64,000 bases of DNA from Pelagibacterales bacterium SAG-MED05 (GTDB taxonomy: Bacteria > Pseudomonadota > Alphaproteobacteria > Pelagibacterales > Pelagibacteraceae): the NCBI GenBank assembly GCA_014654415.1, contig JACWDC010000005.1:1-64000 (forward strand), written 5' to 3'. The stretch's first letter is position 1; every line of letters starts with the position of its first letter. Of the stretch, positions 31,141 to 38,457 are shown piece after piece. Under the pieces are notes generated by a model. That model did not search any database and had not been told where the DNA came from. It was given only the letters and a program-made list of their open reading frames with translations. The position numbers and the translations under genes were made by a program.

Positions 31141-32835
31141 CTACAGGCCAGAAATTAATTTATTTTTTATATTCTTTTTCAAATCTTCTTCTGTATCTTC
31201 AAGATTAAGTACATAATTCCAATAATATCTCGCTTGTATTTTACTACCATTTTTCCAGAGAACATCACCATAGTGGTCGTTAACTATTGGGTCGGCGGGC
31301 ATTAATTTAACTGCTGATTGAAGATGATGTTTTGAGTCTTCGTATCTTTTTAATTTAAATAAAGCCCAGCCTAAAGAATCGATAATGAATGGATCGTTGG
31401 GCTTTAAATCATTTGCCTTTTTAAGCATCTTTAAAGATTGATCTATCTTTTTACCTTTTTCAATCCACGAATAAGCAAGATAATTAATTACATAAGCTTG
31501 GTCTGGATTTGAGTCCAATGAAGATAATAAATCTTTTTCTGCTTTATGCCATTCCCCTATTCTCTCATAAGCAACACCTCTTCCATCTTTAACCTTGGGA
31601 TACAAAGGGTCATTTTTTTTTATTTTTTTAATTATTTGAGTATAAAGTTTAATCGAGTCTTCAAATTGTTCATTATTTTTTAAAAATTTTGCGTAATCAA
31701 ATGTTTCATAGATATTTTTTTCTGATAATCTTTCATAAGTATTTCTCATCAGTTTTAACGCTTTTTCTTGTTTACCTTCTTTAATAAAAATCTTTGCATT
31801 TTGTTTAGCGCTATACCAAAAAAAAGCTTCTCCTTGTTTGCTCATTTCTTTGTAAATTTTTTTGGCTTGTATGAAATCATCTGTATTATAAAAATTTTCA
31901 GCTAACAATGTATTAAACGAATAAAAATCATTATTTAAGTATTTAGATAAATTTAAATAAAAATTAGAAAATGTATAAATGCTCTGAGAAGATAAAGCAT
32001 TGGCTGTTATATAAAAAATCTCCGCAATTATATTCGATAAATTTTGGCAATTAAAATTATTTTTATGTTTTCCATTATTTAAATCTAATTTGAATTGATT
32101 TAATAATAAATTTCTTGGATATAACTTAAGTGAAGAGTTTGTAGTTTTTTCTGCTTGTTCAATTTTACCTATGTTTAATAAATATGTTGCATAAAAATAA
32201 TTATATCTAGAAAAATCTATTTTTTGATTTAAAACAAGTTCTTCAAAAAAAAGTTCTGTCTTTTTGCTTTTATAAAAACAGTGTAAGAATACATTTTGAA
32301 TATTTTTTAAATTCTCAAATCTAGTGTCTGTCCCATTAATTTTATTTTCAGCGCTATCTAAATCTAAGTCTTTTAAACTTGTCCAATTTAAAAGAGCATT
32401 TGATACAAAATTATTAAGTACAGAACTAGATTTTCTATTTTTAAGTTTTAAAAAATATTTTTGAGCTAAATCATGATTTTTATTTTTAAGATAATAAACT
32501 CCTATAATCAAATCACTTTCAAAATTGCCTGATTTTCTTTTTTCTAACTTTTTTGAATAATTAAAAGCTTCATTAAATTTTCCTAAATTAACCAACGAAT
32601 AAAGGTATCTTGAAGAATAATTTAAATGACTTGCCTCAAGACCATCTAATTTCTTTAAAAAACTGTAGGATTCATTATACTGGTTATCGTTTAGAAGTAA
32701 TATTCCCGAAAAGTAATCTGAAATATAACCTCCTTCGTTAAATTTATCCAGATTTTTAGCTTGAAGTGTGGAAAAAAAAATGATGACAAATAATATTTGT
32801 GCGATAGGTTTAACGCTAAATTTAAATATTTTCAT
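31141..32835 (-). CDS. Exported tetratricopeptide repeat protein
   Basis: N-terminal signal-like segment; TPR units such as AEKDLLSSLDSNPDQAYVINYLAYSW and ALFKLKRYEDSKHHLQSAVKLMPADP. Confidence 0.85.
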   Translation of the reverse strand: MKIFKFSVKPIAQILFVIIFFSTLQAKNLDKFNEGGYISDYFSGILLLNDNQYNESYSFLKKLDGLEASHLNYSSRYLYSLVNLGKFNEAFNYSKKLEKRKSGNFESDLIIGVYYLKNKNHDLAQKYFLKLKNRKSSSVLNNFVSNALLNWTSLKDLDLDSAENKINGTDTRFENLKNIQNVFLHCFYKSKKTELFFEELVLNQKIDFSRYNYFYATYLLNIGKIEQAEKTTNSSLKLYPRNLLLNQFKLDLNNGKHKNNFNCQNLSNIIAEIFYITANALSSQSIYTFSNFYLNLSKYLNNDFYSFNTLLAENFYNTDDFIQAKKIYKEMSKQGEAFFWYSAKQNAKIFIKEGKQEKALKLMRNTYERLSEKNIYETFDYAKFLKNNEQFEDSIKLYTQIIKKIKKNDPLYPKVKDGRGVAYERIGEWHKAEKDLLSSLDSNPDQAYVINYLAYSWIEKGKKIDQSLKMLKKANDLKPNDPFIIDSLGWALFKLKRYEDSKHHLQSAVKLMPADPIVNDHYGDVLWKNGSKIQARYYWNYVLNLEDTEEDLKKNIKNKLISGL

Positions 32836-32843
32836 AAGTTCTC

Positions 32844-33545
32844 ATGATAAAGAAAATTAATACTAAAACAATTAAGTTAATTAAATTTTATAACTTTATT
32901 AACTATAATTTAATTTACAATAATAAGGCAATCAACAGATATAAAAAAGATACTTTTGAAATATCAGAGGATAAAGCTAAAAAACTAGAAAATCTAAAAA
33001 AATCTATTTCTAATATCAAAAACTGTGAATTAAAAAAAAGTGCAACTAATATTGTGTTTGCAGATGGTAATCCCAAGGCAAAAATTATGCTGGTAGGAGA
33101 AGGGCCTGGTTCTAATGAAGATCAAGAAGGTCTTCCTTTCGTTGGTCGAGCTGGAGCTTTATTAGACAAAATGCTTGCTTCAATAGATTTAAATAGAAAA
33201 AATGTTTACATCACTAATGTTGTAAATTATCGACCGCCTGAAAATAGAAGACCGACCGAAGGAGAAATAGCTAGATACCTACCCTATCTAAGAAAACACG
33301 TTGAAATAATCAATCCAAAAATATTAGTTTTATTAGGAAGCACAGCTTTAAATGCTCTTATCGGTAATGAGATTGTGATCTCTAAAGCTAGAGGACAGTG
33401 GATTGAAAAACAATTTGGAGAATGTAAAACATCAGTTATTATCACGTTTCATCCAGCTTTTTTAATGAGACAACCAGCCCAAAAAAAAATGACTTGGATA
33501 GACCTTAAAATGATAAGAGATAGAAAATCTAAATTAAAAATTTAA
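32844..33545 (+). CDS. Uracil-DNA glycosylase, family 4-like
   Basis: GEGPGSNEDQEGLPFVGRAGALLDKML, ITNVVNYRPPENRRPT, FHPAFLMR. Confidence 0.9.
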   Translation: MIKKINTKTIKLIKFYNFINYNLIYNNKAINRYKKDTFEISEDKAKKLENLKKSISNIKNCELKKSATNIVFADGNPKAKIMLVGEGPGSNEDQEGLPFVGRAGALLDKMLASIDLNRKNVYITNVVNYRPPENRRPTEGEIARYLPYLRKHVEIINPKILVLLGSTALNALIGNEIVISKARGQWIEKQFGECKTSVIITFHPAFLMRQPAQKKMTWIDLKMIRDRKSKLKI

Positions 33546-34118
33546 TTGAAGGATAATATAATTACAGCTGGAGTTGATGAAGTAGGAAGAGGATGTCTAG
33601 CAGGCCCTGTGGTTTCCGCAGCAGTAATATTAAAGCAAAATATTGATTTAAAGATATTAAAAGATTCTAAAAAAATTAATTTTAAAAATCGAATAAAAAT
33701 AGCCGAGCATATAAAATTAAATTCACATTACGCGATAGGTGTTGCTTCTGTTGAGGAAATATTAAATTTAAATATTCTTCAAGCCGCATTACTTTCTATG
33801 AAAAGAGCAATTAATAAACTGTCAATCAAACCAAAATTAGTTTTAATTGATGGAAATTTTGCTCCAAAAGGAGTAAAAAATTTTAAAACAATTATCAATG
33901 GAGATGAAAAAATTAAATGTATCAGCGCAGCCTCAATTATAGCTAAAGCATATAGAGATTTATTAATGATTAAATTATCTGAAAAATATAAAAATTATGC
34001 TTGGGAAAGAAATTTTGGATATGGAACTAAAGCTCACATGAATGGCTTAAAAAAATTTGGAATCACTTCTCATCATAGAAAAGCATTCAAACCGATATAC
34101 AAGATATTGTCCAAATAA
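33546..34118 (+). CDS. rnhB: Ribonuclease HII
   Basis: AGVDEVGRGCLAGPVVSAAV, LIDGN, SAASIIAKAYRD; TTG start. Confidence 0.96.
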   Translation: MKDNIITAGVDEVGRGCLAGPVVSAAVILKQNIDLKILKDSKKINFKNRIKIAEHIKLNSHYAIGVASVEEILNLNILQAALLSMKRAINKLSIKPKLVLIDGNFAPKGVKNFKTIINGDEKIKCISAASIIAKAYRDLLMIKLSEKYKNYAWERNFGYGTKAHMNGLKKFGITSHHRKAFKPIYKILSK

Positions 34119-34169
34119 AATTCCAAGGCACAAGAAGACTCTTTTTTTATATAAAAACCTTTGACCCTG

Positions 34170-34190
34170 GATTCAATTTTTGGTTGAATC
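34170..34190. promoter_or_regulatory. Inverted repeat with a GANTC in each arm, upstream of ccrM
   Basis: GATTCAA-TTTTTGG-TTGAATC; additional GACTC at 34137-34141. Confidence 0.5.
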
Positions 34191-34195
34191 TTGAA

Positions 34196-35269
34196 ATGTC
34201 AGAAATTCTTAATAAAATTATTAATGGAAACTGTTTAGAAGAATTAAAAAAAATTCCAGACAAAACTTTTGATTTAGTGTTTGCAGATCCTCCATACAAC
34301 ATGCAAATCGGTGAAACTTTAACTAGACCTGATGCAAGTAAAGTAAACGGCGTTGATGATAAATGGGATCAATTTAAAAGCTTCAAACACTATGATGATT
34401 TTTGTAAATCATGGCTGATAGAATGTAGAAGAATTTTAAAAGATAACGGAAGTATTTGGGTTATAGGATCTTATCATAATATTTTCCGTCTTGGTTATCA
34501 CTTACAAAATTTAAATTACTGGTTATTAAATGATGTAATCTGGAGAAAAAATAATCCAATGCCAAACTTTAGAGGCACTAGATTTACTAATGCTCATGAA
34601 ACATTAATTTGGGCATCAAAAAATAAAAAATCAAAATATACTTTTAATTACCAATCTTTAAAATGTTTAAATGATGATTTGCAAATGAGATCTGATTGGA
34701 TGCTTCCAATTTGTAATGGAAAAGAAAGATTAAAAAAAAACGGTAAAAAAATTCATTCTACACAAAAACCAGAATCTCTTCTTCATAGAATTATGCTGGC
34801 AACTACTAATAAAGGTGATGCTATATTTGATCCCTTTTTAGGTACCGGAACTACAGCTGTTGTTGCAAAGAAATTAGGAAGAAATTACTATGGCATAGAA
34901 AAAGATAAAAAATATTTTAGAGCTGCACAAGATAGAATTGATAAAGCTAAGAAAATTGAAGATAATTATCTAGACACAGTTAAAAACAATAAATCTAAAC
35001 CAAGAATACCTTTTGGTTCATTGGTCGAACTAGGAATTTTAAAGCCTGGCACAAATCTGTTTGATCATAAAAAGAAAATTAATGCCAAAATAATGGCCGA
35101 CGGAAGTATTAGATACAAAGAATCTGAGGGATCTATACATAAAGTAGCAGCCAAGATTATGGGTACTGAAAGTTGTAATGGATGGACTTATTGGCATTGT
35201 GATATTAATGGATCTGCAGTGCTTATTGATAGTTTGAGACAAAAATTTATATCTTCAAAACAAATTTAA
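34196..35269 (+). CDS. ccrM: Cell-cycle regulated-type DNA adenine methyltransferase (GANTC)
   Basis: DPPY motif FADPPYNMQ, FLGTGTTAVVAKKLGRNYYGIE, C-terminal extension typical of CcrM (PFGSLVELGILKPG, HKVAAKIMG). ATG at 34196 preferred over the ORF-track TTG at 34184. Confidence 0.93.
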   Translation: MSEILNKIINGNCLEELKKIPDKTFDLVFADPPYNMQIGETLTRPDASKVNGVDDKWDQFKSFKHYDDFCKSWLIECRRILKDNGSIWVIGSYHNIFRLGYHLQNLNYWLLNDVIWRKNNPMPNFRGTRFTNAHETLIWASKNKKSKYTFNYQSLKCLNDDLQMRSDWMLPICNGKERLKKNGKKIHSTQKPESLLHRIMLATTNKGDAIFDPFLGTGTTAVVAKKLGRNYYGIEKDKKYFRAAQDRIDKAKKIEDNYLDTVKNNKSKPRIPFGSLVELGILKPGTNLFDHKKKINAKIMADGSIRYKESEGSIHKVAAKIMGTESCNGWTYWHCDINGSAVLIDSLRQKFISSKQI

Positions 35270-36399
35270 TTTTTATAAACTGTCCCAAGATAGCTGTTAA
35301 TAAAACCTTTTCTCTTAATCAAAAATTTTAAAAATATATTTCTTATTTTTTGCATAACAGGGCTTGAAAAATGAAATGCAAAAAAATTAAAGTCGGATCT
35401 TCTTTTTATAATTTTTACTCTTTCTGATCTTTTTTTAAAATAAACATTAGCTGCATCTGGATTTTGATTTTTAATTAAATTGAATAATTCATAAGCGCTC
35501 TCAATTGATTGGCCTGCCCCTTGTGCCAGGGTAGGAAGAAAGCCATTAAAAGCATCACCAATATAAAATACTTTTTGGTTAGATGAAGGAAGTATTTTTG
35601 GACTTGAATATAAAGGCCAAGATTTTAAATCATTTTTAAATAAATCTTTAAAATTTGGATTTTGAGTTAAAAGCTTTCTCTCAATTAAAGATTTAATATT
35701 ATCTGGGTCGTATTTTTTATCTCTGATAATACAAACTAAATTTAATTCATTTTTTTTATTTATTGGATAAATAACTAAATGTAAATTAGACCCCATAAAT
35801 AAACTAATGTTTTTTACTTTTATATCTAAATTATGATTCATGTTAAAAATTGACCTAACAGCAATTGCTTTTTTAAATGAGGGTTGATTCTTTTTCTTTT
35901 CAAAAAAAGATCTGGTATTAGAAAAAATTCCATCAGCTCCCACAACATAGTCAACAAGATCATTGGTATTATCATCAAATTTTATTAAAACTTTTCCTTT
36001 TAATTCTGTTACTTCTTTAATGCGTTTTCCAAACCTTAAATGTTGCGTGTAAATTTCATCTTTTAAAAATTCTATCAATGTAGATCTTTTTAAAGTTGTG
36101 TATTTTGAATATTCGGAATTAAATTTACTAATTTCTAAATCGCATATTTTTTCATTCTTAATTGTAAAAAAATCTATATCTTTAGGATGAAAAATATCTT
36201 TTGAATTTATTTTTTTAAAATCAATTTTATTTAAAATAGAAACACTATTTGTTGCCAACTGAATTCCAAAACCATCATCTAGAGATAAATTTTCTTCTTT
36301 CTCATAAAGCATGAATTCAAAATCAGAATTTTTTTTAATTAAGTTGGCTAAAGTCAAGCCTGCAATACCTGCTCCAATAATCGCTATTTTCTTTTTCAT
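35266..36399 (-). CDS. FAD-dependent monooxygenase (class A flavoprotein)
   Basis: IAIIGAGIAGLTLANLI, VVGADGIFSNTR, FYIGDAFNGFLPTLAQGAGQSIESA. Confidence 0.88.
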   Translation of the reverse strand: MKKKIAIIGAGIAGLTLANLIKKNSDFEFMLYEKEENLSLDDGFGIQLATNSVSILNKIDFKKINSKDIFHPKDIDFFTIKNEKICDLEISKFNSEYSKYTTLKRSTLIEFLKDEIYTQHLRFGKRIKEVTELKGKVLIKFDDNTNDLVDYVVGADGIFSNTRSFFEKKKNQPSFKKAIAVRSIFNMNHNLDIKVKNISLFMGSNLHLVIYPINKKNELNLVCIIRDKKYDPDNIKSLIERKLLTQNPNFKDLFKNDLKSWPLYSSPKILPSSNQKVFYIGDAFNGFLPTLAQGAGQSIESAYELFNLIKNQNPDAANVYFKKRSERVKIIKRRSDFNFFAFHFSSPVMQKIRNIFLKFLIKRKGFINSYLGTVYKN

Positions 36400-37400
36400 T
36401 AAAATAAAGTTGAAACTTGTCTAAATATTTTTTTTGTAAATGTTGGAATGAATTCTTTGTTTTTATCCATTGAATGCCAAATAAAAGATGAAGGTATTTT
36501 ATTTGAAAACTTATAATATAAATTAATATTTAATTTTTTGTTTGAGATAGAATTTTTATATTTTTTTAAAAATTTCCAATCACTAGTTCTTACATTATTT
36601 TTTGCTTCACGAATCTCTGGCAAACTAAATTGATTTAAAAAACCAAGATTATTTTTTTTTGTAAGGGCTATCTGTTTTTTTTTATTTACATAGCAAAAAA
36701 CATCATAATTTATATTTTCGATCATTTTATATTTAGTAGTTTTAATCTTTTTTGAAGATTTAAAATATTTACAATTTTTATTCAAATTACAAATACTGCA
36801 TATTGGTTCTTTAGGCTTGCAAACTAGTGCTCCAAATTCCATTAAAGCCTCAACAAAATCTGAATTTCTTTTTGAATTAAAAAGTTTTTTTTTGTTTATT
36901 TCTATAAAGTAATCAAAATTGATTTTGCTTTCTTTTTTGTTAATTATTCTAGAAAATACTCTTTTTACATTTCCGTCAAATGCAATAGTTGGTTGATTAT
37001 GAACTAATCCTAATAATGCGCTGGCTGTATACTCTCCGATACCTGGAAGAGTTTTAATTTCTTTAATTGTTTTAGGTAATTTTGAATTATATTTGCCAAC
37101 CAATACCTTTGAAGTTGCTAAAAGATTCCTTGCTCTTCTATAATAGCCAAGACCTTCCCATAATTTTAAAATTCGTTTTTCACTACACCTAGAAAGCGAC
37201 TTTAAAGTTTTAAATCTTTTAATAAATCTTTTAAAATATGGAATAACCGTTTTAACCTGAGTTTGCTGCAACATGAATTCGCTTAAAAGTCTATAATAAA
37301 GCTTTTTAGGTGAATTTCTGCCAACACGCCAGGGTAAGCTGCGTTTATTATTATCGTACCAACCTAGAATTTTTTTTGGTAAATTAAAATTTATATGCAT
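36399..37400 (-). CDS. mutY: A/G-specific adenine glycosylase
   Basis: ILGWYDNNKRSLPWR, LMLQQTQVKTVIPYF-like HhH region, Fe-S Cys motif CKPKEPICSICNLNKNC. Confidence 0.95.
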   Translation of the reverse strand: MHINFNLPKKILGWYDNNKRSLPWRVGRNSPKKLYYRLLSEFMLQQTQVKTVIPYFKRFIKRFKTLKSLSRCSEKRILKLWEGLGYYRRARNLLATSKVLVGKYNSKLPKTIKEIKTLPGIGEYTASALLGLVHNQPTIAFDGNVKRVFSRIINKKESKINFDYFIEINKKKLFNSKRNSDFVEALMEFGALVCKPKEPICSICNLNKNCKYFKSSKKIKTTKYKMIENINYDVFCYVNKKKQIALTKKNNLGFLNQFSLPEIREAKNNVRTSDWKFLKKYKNSISNKKLNINLYYKFSNKIPSSFIWHSMDKNKEFIPTFTKKIFRQVSTLF

Positions 37401-37880
37401 AGTAAAGATAATAATAAATTAAAGAATTTCACACAAGGGCTGAGGCCTTTTTCGAGTTCAATACCTAAAACTTTAAAAAAACATTTAAAGACAGGCGGAT
37501 ATAACTATTCAAACATTGTTGATAATTGGACTAAAATGGTAAATAAAAAAATATCTGATTGCTGCTATCCAATTACAGTTAAAATGGGAAAAGAAATGAG
37601 AAATGGCACTTTAGTACTAAATGTGCTTCATGGAAAAGAGCTGGAAATTGAATATAAAAAAAAAGAGATTGTTGATAAAATTAATAGCTTTTTTGGATAT
37701 AATTGTATCAGTCAAGTAACCTTAAAAATAGTGCAAGAAAAAGTTAATACTACAAAAAATGAATTTCCAAAGATTAAAAATTTATCAAAAATTACCGAAA
37801 AAATAGATAATGTTAAAAATAATCAATTAAAGAGTTCGTTAAATAATTTTTTAAAGGCATTCAATGAAAAAAATAAATAG
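37395..37880 (+). CDS. dciA: DUF721/DciA family protein (predicted replicative helicase loader)
   Basis: IVDNWTKMVNKKISDCCYPITV; mutY-DUF721-DsbA-smc order as in other alphaproteobacteria. Confidence 0.75.
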   Translation: MHSKDNNKLKNFTQGLRPFSSSIPKTLKKHLKTGGYNYSNIVDNWTKMVNKKISDCCYPITVKMGKEMRNGTLVLNVLHGKELEIEYKKKEIVDKINSFFGYNCISQVTLKIVQEKVNTTKNEFPKIKNLSKITEKIDNVKNNQLKSSLNNFLKAFNEKNK

Positions 37881-38457
37881 TTTTTTTTATAAAATAATTT
37901 TTTTTATTTTTCTTACTTTTGCAGTTAATGCTGAAAATAAAATTTTAGAGATAGGAAATTCGAGTGCAGAAATTACTGTAAAAGTATTTTCATCTTTAAC
38001 CTGCCCTCACTGCGCTGATTTTCACAAAAATATATTTGAAAGTTTAAAAAAAGAATATATAGATAAAGACTTAGTGAGATTTGAGCATCACAGTTTCCCC
38101 TTAGATTTAGCAGCGCTCAATGCAGAAATAATTATTAGGTGTATCGCAGATGTTAATAAAAAATTTCAATTATTGGGTGAAATTTATAAAAAACAAAATC
38201 AATGGGCTGTTGGATCTGATATAAATCTCATTAACGAATCTATCAAAAAGATTGGTTTAAATTTTGGGTTAAGCAATATAAAAATGGATAATTGTCTTAA
38301 GAATGAAAGTGTTCAAGATCAAATTTTAAATGAAAGAATTGAAGCGCAAAAAAAGTATAAAATTCAATCTACACCAACTATTTATATTAATGAGAAAAAG
38401 TACAAAGGTGAGCATAAATATAAAACATTTAAGAAAACAATAGAAAAACTTTTATAA
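37864..38457 (+). CDS. Exported DsbA-family thioredoxin-fold protein
   Basis: Signal-like N-terminus; SSLTCPHCADFHK; STPTIYINEKKYKG. Confidence 0.88.
   Translation: MKKINSFFYKIIFFIFLTFAVNAENKILEIGNSSAEITVKVFSSLTCPHCADFHKNIFESLKKEYIDKDLVRFEHHSFPLDLAALNAEIIIRCIADVNKKFQLLGEIYKKQNQWAVGSDINLINESIKKIGLNFGLSNIKMDNCLKNESVQDQILNERIEAQKKYKIQSTPTIYINEKKYKGEHKYKTFKKTIEKLL

Noticed and set aside
34184-34195. ORF-track TTG start for ccrM (MNLEMSEIL...)
   Set aside because: It overlaps the inverted repeat; ATG at 34196 gives an MSEILNKIINGNCLEEL N-terminus more like CcrM.
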